A stretch of 64,000 bases of DNA, taken from positions 215,696 to 279,695 of the forward strand of contig CAMKES010000001.1 of the NCBI GenBank assembly GCA_946411635.1. The letters are read 5' to 3'. The notes beneath the pieces are model-generated. The model was not told where the DNA came from. It did not search any database and was given only the letters and a program-made list of their open reading frames with translations. Both the position numbers and the translations under genes were made by a program. Below are positions 49,197 through 57,475 of the stretch, piece by piece. Source of the stretch: an uncultured Clostridia bacterium. GTDB lineage: Bacteria; Bacillota; Clostridia; Christensenellales; CAG-138. Numbering within the stretch: position 1 is the first letter of the stretch; every line of letters starts with the position of its first letter.

Positions 49197-49721
49197 ATGA
49201 AGCCATTCATCTGCCCGATTTGCGGGGGAAAACTGAATATCCGGATCGGCGCCGACAAGGCGGAATGCGATTCGTGTGGGCGGCTGCATGAGATCGACGA
49301 GGCGGACGTGGAACGATACCGCGAGGTTTACAGCAGTGCGGAGCGGTCCATGCGGCAGAACACCGCCGCGGGCTATGAGGATGCGATCCGTCAATTACAA
49401 ACGATCGCGTTCATCGGCGAGGCGCGGGATAAGATCAAAGAATGCGAACAGCGCCTCAATGAACTGAACGCAGACCGGCTGCAGCGGCAGGAAGCGAACC
49501 GGCTTTCCGACAAACGCAACATGCGGCTCGGGATCGTTCTGCTGATCCTGACCGTGCTGCTATGCGCGGCGGCGCTTGCGGGCGTTGTGTATCTCGTTGT
49601 CCGGTTCGTGCAGGGCACGCTGTCCAAAGGCGCGGTGATCACGATCCTTTGTGTTATTGCTGCGGCTGTGATCGTTTCCGTGCTCGGCAGGCTGTTCGCG
49701 GGACGCGGCTCGGATTCATAG
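49197..49721 (+). CDS. Zinc-ribbon protein with two C-terminal TMs
   Basis: 174 residues. The zinc ribbon has CPIC (6-9) and CDSC (25-28). A helical region (35-100, QLQTIAFIGEARDKIKECEQRLNELNADRLQRQEANR) follows, then two TM segments (about 108-132 and 144-167). The ribbon is similar in layout to those of the TIR paralogues, and the helical part resembles the repeat region of such proteins, but no TIR domain is present. It may be the membrane anchor or adaptor of the system, comparable to YdjG (zinc ribbon plus membrane). RBS AAGGAGA precedes ATG 49197. Confidence 0.75.
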   Translation: MKPFICPICGGKLNIRIGADKAECDSCGRLHEIDEADVERYREVYSSAERSMRQNTAAGYEDAIRQLQTIAFIGEARDKIKECEQRLNELNADRLQRQEANRLSDKRNMRLGIVLLILTVLLCAAALAGVVYLVVRFVQGTLSKGAVITILCVIAAAVIVSVLGRLFAGRGSDS

Positions 49722-49858
49722 AGACCCGGCGGCGTTAGCCGGATGAGGTGGAAAGGGAACGCGCTGCGTTCGTCCGATCCGCAAAGATGTGTATACCGCG
49801 ATCGAAGGGAACGGGCCGCAGCTCGGATTCTTAAGGAAAGATGCAGAGGGGGCAAACC

Positions 49859-50746
49859 ATGGCGATTTTCAAGTGTAAGATGTGCGGGGGCACGATTGAG
49901 TTCAACGAAGGCGATACGATCGGCGTGTGCGACAGCTGCGGAACGAAGCAGACGCTGCCGAGGCTCGATTCCGATCGAAAGACGAATCTGTACGACCGCG
50001 CGAATCATTTTCGCCGGAACAACGAGTTCGACAAGGCCATGTCGATCTACGAGAATATCCTGAACGAGGACCCGACCGACGCAGAGGCGTACTGGTCGAT
50101 CGTGCTGTGCCGATACGGCATCGAGTACGTTGAGGACCCGGCCACCCGACGCCGGGTGCCCACGGTCAACCGGGCCCAGTTCACTTCCATCTTCGACGAC
50201 GAGGATTATAAATCCGCGTTGAAAAACGCGGACGCGCTGCAGCGTTCCATTTACGAGGACGAGGCAAAGGCAATCAATGAGATCCAGAAGGGCATCCTCG
50301 AGATTTCCGCGAAGGAAGAGCCGTTCGACATCTTCATCTGCTACAAAGATACGGACGCGAACGGACGCCGCACACCGGATTCCGTGCTTGCGACGGACCT
50401 CTATCATCAGCTTACCCGCGAGGGCTTCAAGGTCTTCTTCTCGCGCATCACGCTGGAGGACAAGCTCGGTCAGGAATACGAGCCGTACATCTTCGCTGCG
50501 CTGAATTCCGCCAAGGCGATGGTCGTCCTGGGAACGAAGCCGGAGCATTTTAACGCCGTCTGGGTAAAAAACGAGTGGTCGCGTTATCTTGCACTTATCA
50601 AGTCCGGCGCGAAGAAGAGCACACTGATGACGTTCTATCCGACTTCGCGGAGCATCGCGTTCACGAGCTACTCGCCGTACTTCAACGATTACAATTATCT
50701 GGACAATCCGAAGTACGAAACGTTCGTTCTGGAAAACGCCTATTAA
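49859..50746 (+). CDS. TIR paralogue C: zinc ribbon and TIR, short C-terminus
   Basis: 295 residues. The zinc ribbon (C6, C9, C24, C27) and TIR domain (FDIFICYKDTDANG at 155-168, LEDKLGQEYEPYIFAALNSAK, VWVKNEWSRY) align with paralogues A and B without a gap through residue 250. After that it departs: the conserved CY...DMGKxGxIQDLxRG region is missing and a unique tyrosine-rich tail (SRSIAFTSYSPYFNDYNYL) follows. ATG 49859 has GAGGGGG upstream; the earlier in-frame ATG at 49841 is excluded by the family start. A terminator follows at once, so it ends the cluster. It could be a free effector TIR. Confidence 0.85.
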   Translation: MAIFKCKMCGGTIEFNEGDTIGVCDSCGTKQTLPRLDSDRKTNLYDRANHFRRNNEFDKAMSIYENILNEDPTDAEAYWSIVLCRYGIEYVEDPATRRRVPTVNRAQFTSIFDDEDYKSALKNADALQRSIYEDEAKAINEIQKGILEISAKEEPFDIFICYKDTDANGRRTPDSVLATDLYHQLTREGFKVFFSRITLEDKLGQEYEPYIFAALNSAKAMVVLGTKPEHFNAVWVKNEWSRYLALIKSGAKKSTLMTFYPTSRSIAFTSYSPYFNDYNYLDNPKYETFVLENAY

Positions 50747-50781
50747 AAAAACGTCCTTCCGAATCGGGAAGGACGTTTTTC
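50743..50781. terminator. Bidirectional terminator closing the TIR cluster
   Basis: ACGTCCTTCC / GGAAGGACGT (50751-50760 and 50767-50776) with A-run before and T-run after. It separates the plus-strand TIR cluster from the minus-strand gtrA gene. Confidence 0.9.
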
Positions 50782-50792
50782 TGTTGCAGTTC

Positions 50793-51260
50793 TCAGGATT
50801 CTTCGGCTTTCGCCTTCGCTTCTTTCTCGGCTTCCGCCTTCGCAAGATCGTTCGTATCGATGGAATTGCGGAAAACGAAGAATCGCTGATACGGAAACTC
50901 CAGAGCCAGATTGATGAACATATTCACGAGCAGCGCGGGGATCCAGTGCCATCCGTTTACGTCTGCCAGCCAATGATCGAGCCACGCGGAGAACGGGCCG
51001 AAAAACACGTAGAACAGAATCACGAGGAACATGGCCTTCTTCACGTTCGCCGCGCTCTTGAATGTATAGCGGCGGTTGATCGTAAAGTTCCAGATCACGG
51101 AGAGCAGAAGTGCGATCGAATAAAAGACCCAATGGATGGGGTCGTCCTTGGTCGTTTCGCCGAAAATGAGTTCGAGGATCGCCGTCGAGCCGAATTGAAC
51201 CAGCCCGGCGGATGCGGCGATCAGGACGTATTTGACTGTGCGTAAGAATTCTTTTTTCAT
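50793..51260 (-). CDS. GtrA-family membrane protein
   Basis: 155 residues with four TM segments and the family hallmarks FLRTVKYVLIAASAGLVQFGS and NFTINRRYTFKS. GtrA-like proteins are thought to flip lipid-linked sugars or assist cell-surface polysaccharide assembly. The C-terminal 25 residues are a charged K/E/A tail (AKAEAEKEAKAKAEES), longer than usual. The start overlaps the upstream small gene by four bases. Its terminator is shared with the TIR cluster. Confidence 0.88.
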   Translation of the reverse strand: MKKEFLRTVKYVLIAASAGLVQFGSTAILELIFGETTKDDPIHWVFYSIALLLSVIWNFTINRRYTFKSAANVKKAMFLVILFYVFFGPFSAWLDHWLADVNGWHWIPALLVNMFINLALEFPYQRFFVFRNSIDTNDLAKAEAEKEAKAKAEES

Positions 51261-51541
51261 GGTTCTTCCGTTAAAAATCGATTTTCAAATTCGGGATCCA
51301 GGTAGCTGTCGGGTTCGCCTTCAAGCGGCTCTTCGCCTTTGTGATACTCGGGCGTCTGGATAAGCCTGCGCCATTCGTATTCGGACACGGGCTTTTCCGG
51401 AAGGTCTTCGCTGTATTTGCCGACCGTATGCCAAATGTGCTTGCATGCGGAGCAGCGAATGATCCGGTCGCGTCCGGAAATGCGGATCACGGACCAGTTT
51501 TGCGGATCCGGGACATGACACTGACATTTGAATTGCTGCAT
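51257..51541 (-). CDS. Small zinc-ribbon-like protein
   Basis: 94 residues. The cysteines FKCQCH and RCSACKHIWHTV suggest a small metal-binding ribbon of the MJ0042/zinc-ribbon type. The rest is acidic and tyrosine-containing (EYEWRRLIQTPEYHKGEEP). Function not recognised. RBS AAAGGAG. It sits between radC and gtrA on the same strand, overlapping gtrA by four bases, so the two are co-translated. Confidence 0.65.
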   Translation of the reverse strand: MQQFKCQCHVPDPQNWSVIRISGRDRIIRCSACKHIWHTVGKYSEDLPEKPVSEYEWRRLIQTPEYHKGEEPLEGEPDSYLDPEFENRFLTEEP

Positions 51542-51553
51542 GGGAACTCCTTT

Positions 51554-52327
51554 CTATGACAAATAAGAACGGCTTGCCGGGACGATCGTGTTGCTGTATT
51601 CTTCCAGCGTCATGACGTTGCAGACGGCCGGCGTGCTGAACAGGAAGACGCGTTCATACTGATAGCTGTATGCGGCGTTTTTGGTCAGGATCAGCTGATC
51701 GCATACGTCGATCTCGAGCTTCGAACCGATTTCCGCGATCATCTTGGCCGTATCGATATCGTCGGAAGAGGGAAACAGGATGTTTGACGGATGGTTGTGC
51801 GTCAGGATCAGTTTTCTCGCTTTATGCAGCATGGCGATCTCGATCACGCGCCGCGGTTCGAAACTGACGCGCGAAAACGTGCCGACCTGGAGCGCTTCCG
51901 TATGCAGAACGGTCATATTGGCGTCGAGACAGATGACGCGAAGCGTTTCGTATCGGTCGCCCATCCCGAGCGCAAGCGCATACCGACAGGCCTCCTGCGG
52001 CGTCACAAGACGCGCCGCGCCGCTCGTCCGGTCGACGGACGCAAGATTCAGCCTGCGGTGAACGTCGAACAGCGTGTGAAGATACAGCGCGGTGCGGTCG
52101 CCGACGCCGTCGACGAGCATCAGCTGTTTCGGGTCCGCCTCCAGAACGGAGAGCAGGGAACCGAACGTATTCAGAAGACGGTGCGCAAGCTCGTTTACGT
52201 CCTTGCGCGGGATCACGTACGTCAGAAGCATTTCCAGCACGACGTGGTCTGCCATGCCGTCCATGCCCTGCTTCCGGTACGCCTCGCGCAGGCGTTCTCT
52301 GTGTCCGTTGTGAATCTGTTCGCTCAT
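51554..52327 (-). CDS. radC: RadC/JAB-domain protein
   Basis: 257 residues. An N-terminal helix-hairpin-helix part (MADHVVLEMLLTYVIPRKDVNELAHRL and LMLVDGVGDRTALYL) precedes the JAB/MPN metal domain with THNHPSN and a downstream Asp in PSSDDIDTAK, the metal-site signature of this family. It is conserved in bacteria, and the original link to DNA repair is doubtful. Length is slightly above B. subtilis RadC. It lies 12 bases upstream of the small zinc-ribbon gene on the same strand. Confidence 0.87.
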   Translation of the reverse strand: MSEQIHNGHRERLREAYRKQGMDGMADHVVLEMLLTYVIPRKDVNELAHRLLNTFGSLLSVLEADPKQLMLVDGVGDRTALYLHTLFDVHRRLNLASVDRTSGAARLVTPQEACRYALALGMGDRYETLRVICLDANMTVLHTEALQVGTFSRVSFEPRRVIEIAMLHKARKLILTHNHPSNILFPSSDDIDTAKMIAEIGSKLEIDVCDQLILTKNAAYSYQYERVFLFSTPAVCNVMTLEEYSNTIVPASRSYLS

Positions 52328-52371
52328 GCGTCCATTTTACATTCTTTGACGCGGTTCGTCAATCGTTGCAG

Positions 52372-52401
52372 CAAAAAAAGAGCCCGCAGAAATGCGGGCT
52401 C
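52372..52401 (-). terminator. Terminator of the PLP-enzyme gene
   Basis: Stem GAGCCCGC / GCGGGCTC (52380-52387 and 52394-52401) with a T-run on the minus strand (52379-52372). It lies 13 bases after the stop codon. Confidence 0.88.
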
Positions 52402-52414
52402 CGGTTTGGTTTCT

Positions 52415-53890
52415 TCAGATCGTTTTCAAAAGTCCGACTTCGTCGTTGAACGCTTCGATCAGCTTGTCGATCTCATCGACCTGCGCGTGCATATCGGTCC
52501 AGTAGTGCTTGTCGTACCACTGCGCGTTGAGTTCGCCGACGTCCTTGCCCTGCTGCTCGACCCAGGTGTAGTACTTGAGGTTGTGGATCCTCTTGCGGGT
52601 CTCGTAGGTAAGCTCTTCCATCGTGTCCGTGCGGATGCCGTGCAGATGCTCCGCCCAATCGGCGGCCGCCATCGCTTCCGTATACGCGCCGTTTTCCTCC
52701 TCGAGCTCACGGATGCGGCTCTGATACATTTCGGCGGAGTCGGTGCCGACGGTCGCAAGGATGTCGTGCTCGTCGAGCTCGTAGTATTTCGCCATCTTGA
52801 TGCAGCACAGCAGGTTCGCGATACCGGAGATGCCGAGCAGGGAAAGCTTGTCGGCGATCTCGGCGGGAACGCCGACGACCTCCTTGAGATATCTGAGACC
52901 GACCGGATCGTTGAAGAGGCGGAGGAGCTTCTGGCTGTCCTCGTCGTCGATCGCGATGACCATATCGGTATTTTTGACGTTGTGGATCCACGGTACGTGC
53001 TTGTCGCCGATGCCTTCGATGCGATGTCCGCCGAAGCCGTTGTTCAGCAGCGTCGGGCACTGCAGCGCTTCGCCGACGGCAAGCTTGGAATCCGGGTACT
53101 GCTCTTTCAGGTAATCGCCCGCGCTCATCGTGCCGGCGGAACCGCTCGTGAAGGCCGCGCCCGCGAAGCGATCGCCTTCGCGCCGCACTTCTTCAACAAC
53201 GTCATGGATCGCTCTGCCGGTCACATTGTAGTGCCAGAGCGGATTGCCCATTTCCTCGAACTGGTTGAAAATCATCATGGAAGGATCTCTGCGGAGCTCC
53301 CAGGTTTTGTCGAAGATCTCCTTGACGTTCGATTCGCAGCCCGGCGTTGCAATGACCTGACCGGCGATCTTCGAAAGCCAGTCAAAGCGTTCTTTGGACA
53401 TTTCCGCAGGCAGGATCGCAACGGAATCGCAGGCGAGCAGCTTGGAGTTGAATGCGCCGCCGCGGCAGTAATTGCCGGTGGAAGGCCATACCGCGTGGTG
53501 ATACGTCGGGTCGAACTGCCCGGTCACAAGACGCGGAACGAGGCATCCGAACGATGCGCCGACCTTGTGGCAGCCCGTCGGGAACCATTTGCCGGTCAGA
53601 AGCACGATCCTCGCCTTGACGCCGGTCAGGGAGGAGGGAAGCTCAATATAGTTGACGTCGCCGAACCGGCCGTCGCCGCCCTTTTCAACGGGATTGTTTC
53701 TCCAGGTGATGCGGAACAGGTTCAGCGGGTTCACGTCCCAAAGACCGACATGCGTCAGCTTTTCCTGGATCTTCTCGGGGATCTTTGTCGGATCTTCCAT
53801 CTGGGCAAAGGTCGGAATGATGATGTTTTTCTCACGTGCGCGCTCGATCGAACGGTTCAGGTTCTCACGGTTGATAGTCAGATCGATCAT
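52415..53890 (-). CDS. PLP-dependent fold-type II enzyme (cysteine/threonine synthase-like)
   Basis: A 491-residue pyridoxal-phosphate enzyme of the tryptophan-synthase-beta superfamily. FPTGCHKVGASFG contains the likely Schiff-base lysine. WPSTGNYCRGGAFNSK is the Asn loop, and FTSGSAGTMSAGDYL is a probable phosphate-binding loop. It is longer than cysteine synthase (about 310), and in this family the reaction is uncertain; annotation as cysteine synthase-like is the safest. RBS AAGGAG precedes ATG 53890. Monocistronic with its own promoter and terminator. Confidence 0.8.
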   Translation of the reverse strand: MIDLTINRENLNRSIERAREKNIIIPTFAQMEDPTKIPEKIQEKLTHVGLWDVNPLNLFRITWRNNPVEKGGDGRFGDVNYIELPSSLTGVKARIVLLTGKWFPTGCHKVGASFGCLVPRLVTGQFDPTYHHAVWPSTGNYCRGGAFNSKLLACDSVAILPAEMSKERFDWLSKIAGQVIATPGCESNVKEIFDKTWELRRDPSMMIFNQFEEMGNPLWHYNVTGRAIHDVVEEVRREGDRFAGAAFTSGSAGTMSAGDYLKEQYPDSKLAVGEALQCPTLLNNGFGGHRIEGIGDKHVPWIHNVKNTDMVIAIDDEDSQKLLRLFNDPVGLRYLKEVVGVPAEIADKLSLLGISGIANLLCCIKMAKYYELDEHDILATVGTDSAEMYQSRIRELEEENGAYTEAMAAADWAEHLHGIRTDTMEELTYETRKRIHNLKYYTWVEQQGKDVGELNAQWYDKHYWTDMHAQVDEIDKLIEAFNDEVGLLKTI

Positions 53891-53952
53891 GTGAAAGTCT
53901 CCTTGCTGTTTTCAAATTTTTACGCCGTATGACCGCGTAACTCGTCTTATAT

Positions 53953-53981
53953 ATCATACACGATTTGCCTTCGTTTGTAAA
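53953..53981 (-). promoter_or_regulatory. Promoter of the PLP-enzyme gene
   Basis: On the minus strand TTTACA (53981-53976), 17-base spacer, TATGAT (53958-53953), about 60 bases upstream of the start. Confidence 0.75.
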
Positions 53982-54043
53982 CAGAAAATACAATGGTTCC
54001 TAAAACTTTTTTATTCCGCACAAAATATTTTTTTCTTCCACTC

Positions 54044-54073
54044 TTGACAAAAGAATGGTACAATCGGTATGGA
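54044..54073 (+). promoter_or_regulatory. Promoter region of the sugar isomerase gene
   Basis: TTGACA (54044-54049) with TATGGA (54068-54073) at 18 bases would give an almost leaderless transcript. A TG-extended TACAAT (54059-54064) is an alternative -10. Which one is used is unclear. Confidence 0.45.
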
Positions 54074-54080
54074 GGGTGAT

Positions 54081-54887
54081 ATGGTCAAAACAGGGATTTC
54101 CACCGCGAGCTTTTTCGATACGCTGATGTTGGAAGACGCGCCCGGGCTTTTCAGCCGCTGGGGCGTAAAGTACGCCGAGTATTATCTGAACAGTTACTGC
54201 GAATACGATCCTGCATTTATCGATCGGCTTGCAAAGCTTTCGGACGACGCAGGCGTACGCGTCGTCAGCATTCATCCGATGAGCCTGCAGTACGAACCGC
54301 TTCTGTTCACGCCGCATCCGCGTCAGCGGTCGGACGCCGAAAAAGCGTACGAGCTCGTTTTGAAGGCAGGGGAGCGGCTTGGTGCAGATCATTATGTCAT
54401 GCACGGTCCGGTCGTTCTGAACGGCGTAGCGAAGAACCTGCAGCTCGAACGGCTTGCGCCGATCTTTGACCGCCTTTCCGACATGGCGGAGGATCACGGC
54501 CTGCATCTGACGCTCGAAAACGTCAGCTACAGCATCATGCCGACGCCCGAGATCGGACTTGCGATCCATTCCATGATGACGCGGCCTCTGTACCATACGC
54601 TGGACGTCAAGCAGTCGGTCCGCGCCGGTGTTGATCCGCTGGACTTCGTCAATGCGTTCGGCGACAGGATCATCGCCGTTCACGCGTGCGATTTCCGTCT
54701 TGCCGACGGCAAACCGCGGTATTCTCTTCCGCCGCACGGCGGATATGATTTTAAGAGCCTGACAGACGCGCTGATCCGAAAGGGATTCCAAGGAACGGTG
54801 CTTCTGGAGGTTTACAGCGACATGTTTCGGACTCATTCGGAAGTGAAGGAGGCCTACGAGGCGCTTTCACGGATGATCAATTCATAG
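54081..54887 (+). CDS. Sugar phosphate isomerase/epimerase (xylose isomerase-like TIM barrel)
   Basis: 268 residues of the AP_endonuc_2/xylose isomerase-like barrel. The key segments are TLENVSYSIMPTPEIGLAIH (metal-binding Glu), LYHTLDVKQSVRAG (Asp/His), IIAVHACDFR and GTVLLEVYSDMF (last Glu). The substrate is unknown; the family covers sugar and inositol isomerases. ATG 54081 with GGAGGGTG upstream is preferred to ATG 54069, which precedes that RBS. Followed after nine bases by pgi, so the two are probably coexpressed. Confidence 0.82.
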   Translation: MVKTGISTASFFDTLMLEDAPGLFSRWGVKYAEYYLNSYCEYDPAFIDRLAKLSDDAGVRVVSIHPMSLQYEPLLFTPHPRQRSDAEKAYELVLKAGERLGADHYVMHGPVVLNGVAKNLQLERLAPIFDRLSDMAEDHGLHLTLENVSYSIMPTPEIGLAIHSMMTRPLYHTLDVKQSVRAGVDPLDFVNAFGDRIIAVHACDFRLADGKPRYSLPPHGGYDFKSLTDALIRKGFQGTVLLEVYSDMFRTHSEVKEAYEALSRMINS

Positions 54888-54896
54888 GAGGTATAT

Positions 54897-56312
54897 ATGG
54901 AACGCAGGACGTATGAACGCGAAGCAATGCGCATCACGGTCGACTACAACAACATGATGCGGGAAACGCTCGGCGAGCGCGGGCTTTCGATCGAAGAACT
55001 CAAGGCGCTTCCTCTTGAGGCCGCCGCAGAGGGTATGAAGCGCAAACGCGGCGCAATGAAGTGGCGCGAGCTGCCGCACAATCAGGACGAGATCATTGCA
55101 CAGATCGAGAAGGTTGCGGAAACGGTCCGCGCGCGGTTCGACAATTTTGTCGTGCTCGGCATCGGCGGCAGCGCACTCGGCCCGATCGCAGTCCAGCAGG
55201 CGCTTTCACATCTCAGATACAACGACCTTCCGAAAGAAAAACGGAACGGACCGCGTCTGTTCGTTGAGGACAACGTCGATCCCGAACGAATGAACGCGCT
55301 TCTGGACGTGATTGACGTCAAAAAGACCTGCTTCAACGTGATCACCAAATCCGGAAGCACGTCCGAAACGATGTCGCAGCTTCTGATCGTTACCGATCTT
55401 CTGCACAAAACGCTCGGAGAGGACATCTCGACGCACCTGATCGCAACGACCGATCGTGAAAAGGGCAATCTGATCAAGATCGCAAAGCGTGAGAACCTCA
55501 CAACGTTCTTCGTGCCGGACGGCGTCGGCGGCCGATTCTCCGAACTTTGCCCGGTCGGGCTTCTTGCGGCGGCAGTCTGCGGCATCGATATCCGCGGCCT
55601 CCTTGCCGGAGCGGCGTACATGGATGAACTGACGCAGAACGACAACGTCTTTGAGAACCCTGCGTATCTGATGGCGGCGCTGCAGGTGGCCGCAATGAAG
55701 CGCGGCGCGAACATTCACGTTCTGATGCCCTACGCCGATTCTCTGAAGTACATCGCGGACTGGTATGCGCAGCTTTGGGCGGAATCGCTCGGCAAGCGCT
55801 TCGGCAACGACGGCGCCGAGATCTATGCGGGACAAACGCCGGTCAAATCGCTCGGCGTGACCGATCAGCATTCTCAGGTCCAGCTCTACACCGAAGGCCC
55901 GTTCGACAAGGTCGTGACGTTCCTTTCCGTCGACCGTTATCGCAGCACGATGCCGATTCCCGACGGATACCTCGACATCCCGGACGTTTCGTTCCTGTGC
56001 GGACATACGCAGAACGAACTGATCGCGGCGGAGGAAGCCGCAACCGAATATGCGGTGATGAAGAGCGGCCATATGAACTATGCGATCCGCATGCCGGAGG
56101 TAAACGCGTTTACCGTCGGCGAACTCCTCTATCTGTTTGAGATCCAGACCGCGTTTGCCGGCGAACTCCTTTCGCTCAACGCGTTCGATCAGCCCGGCGT
56201 GGAGGAGGGCAAAAAGGCGACGTATGCGCTTCTCGGCAAGCCCGGCTTTGACGAGAAAAAGAAGGAGCTGGACAACGCTCCCGCGAAGCGCGAGGCATAC
56301 ATCGTCAGATGA
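54897..56312 (+). CDS. pgi: Glucose-6-phosphate isomerase
   Basis: This interconverts glucose-6-phosphate and fructose-6-phosphate in glycolysis. 471 residues. It contains VLGIGGSALGPIAVQQAL (substrate phosphate site), NVITKSGSTSETMSQLLI (SIS fold), VGGRFSELCPVGLL and QHSQVQLYTEGPFDKVV. It is slightly longer than Bacillota homologues of about 450. RBS AGGAGG is perfectly placed before ATG 54897. Its stop overlaps the RodA start by four bases, coupling central metabolism with a cell-wall gene. Confidence 0.95.
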   Translation: MERRTYEREAMRITVDYNNMMRETLGERGLSIEELKALPLEAAAEGMKRKRGAMKWRELPHNQDEIIAQIEKVAETVRARFDNFVVLGIGGSALGPIAVQQALSHLRYNDLPKEKRNGPRLFVEDNVDPERMNALLDVIDVKKTCFNVITKSGSTSETMSQLLIVTDLLHKTLGEDISTHLIATTDREKGNLIKIAKRENLTTFFVPDGVGGRFSELCPVGLLAAAVCGIDIRGLLAGAAYMDELTQNDNVFENPAYLMAALQVAAMKRGANIHVLMPYADSLKYIADWYAQLWAESLGKRFGNDGAEIYAGQTPVKSLGVTDQHSQVQLYTEGPFDKVVTFLSVDRYRSTMPIPDGYLDIPDVSFLCGHTQNELIAAEEAATEYAVMKSGHMNYAIRMPEVNAFTVGELLYLFEIQTAFAGELLSLNAFDQPGVEEGKKATYALLGKPGFDEKKKELDNAPAKREAYIVR

Positions 56313-57475
56313 AGGACAAGACCGTCAGAACCAGGGCCCCATACCGTGTCGACGTCGTTACGATCGTTTTGGTAACGGCCTTGGTTCTGTTCGGCCTGAT
56401 CACGCTGCTGAACGTCCTTTCCGATCCGTTCGACGGGACGGAAACCACGCTTGCCGCCTTCGGCGACAGACTGAATTACCAGTTCTTTTCCAGGCAGATC
56501 GGAAACATTCTGATCTCTCTCGTGATCCTGATCCCGCTTGCGGTTTTTGATTACGAAAAGTACAAGCCGTTCACCAAAGCGGCGTATATCGTTTGCCTGA
56601 TCCTTCTTGCCCTGCTCGTTCTCGCCGGTGAAAGCACGCGAGGCGCGCTCGGATGGTACTGGATCGGCACACGCGCGTTTCAGCCGTCCGAGATCACGAA
56701 GGTGGTGCTGATCCTCGTTCTCTCCAAGGCCGCTTCCGAAGCGTATGACCGCCGCGGACCGATCAGTTCACTCAAGGACTTTCTCAAGCTGTTTCTGTAT
56801 TTTCTCATCCCGTTTCTTCTCGTTCTTCTCCAGCGCGACTTCGGTACGGCGATGGTCATGCTCATTATTTTCGGCGGCGTGCTGTTTTGCGTCCGCGTAC
56901 GCTGGCGGTACGTATTCGGCGGGCTTCTTGCGCTCGGCGCCGGCGGGATCCTGAGCTGGCTTTTTCTGCTCACGCACACGCAGAAGGAACGCATCCGCGT
57001 CTTCCTCGATCCTTCGCGCGATCCGGAAGGCGAGGGACTGAACGTGCTCCATGCCAAACAGATCATAGGGAGCGGCGGCTTCTGGGGCAAAGGGTATTTT
57101 ACAAAGGGAACGCTCGTTCAGAAGGGCTACGTTCCCGAATGGCACACGGATTTTATCTTTTCCGGGATCGGTGAAGGACTCGGCTTCTTCGGCGCAATGC
57201 TGCTGATCATCGTCTTTTTCCTTTTGCTGTTTCACTGGCTGCATACGGCGCTGACCGCGCGCGACACGTACGGACGCTGTCTTGTCGTCGGATGCACGAT
57301 CATGATCGCAACGCACGTATTCGAGAACGTTGCAATGAATCTCGGCGCCATGCCCGTTACCGGCATTCCGCTGCCGTTTATCAGCTACGGCGGCTCCAAT
57401 ATTCTTGCGTCGTTTGCCTGCGTCGGCATCGCGATGAGCGTTTATGCGCGTGCGGCGGGAAGGAGACAGCTGTGA
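56309..57475 (+). CDS. rodA: SEDS-family glycosyltransferase (RodA/FtsW type)
   Basis: 388 residues, about ten TMs. SEDS proteins polymerise peptidoglycan glycan strands with a class B PBP. The signatures are RGALGWYWIGTRAFQPSEITK, LLQRDFGTAMVM, GKGYFTKGTLVQKGYVPEWHTDFIFS and MPVTGIPLPFISYGGSN. The ISYGGSN ending is shared by RodA and FtsW; absence of a neighbouring murG or division cluster favours RodA, not conclusively. ATGA overlap with pgi upstream and GTGA overlap with the GNAT gene downstream. Confidence 0.88.
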   Translation: MKDKTVRTRAPYRVDVVTIVLVTALVLFGLITLLNVLSDPFDGTETTLAAFGDRLNYQFFSRQIGNILISLVILIPLAVFDYEKYKPFTKAAYIVCLILLALLVLAGESTRGALGWYWIGTRAFQPSEITKVVLILVLSKAASEAYDRRGPISSLKDFLKLFLYFLIPFLLVLLQRDFGTAMVMLIIFGGVLFCVRVRWRYVFGGLLALGAGGILSWLFLLTHTQKERIRVFLDPSRDPEGEGLNVLHAKQIIGSGGFWGKGYFTKGTLVQKGYVPEWHTDFIFSGIGEGLGFFGAMLLIIVFFLLLFHWLHTALTARDTYGRCLVVGCTIMIATHVFENVAMNLGAMPVTGIPLPFISYGGSNILASFACVGIAMSVYARAAGRRQL

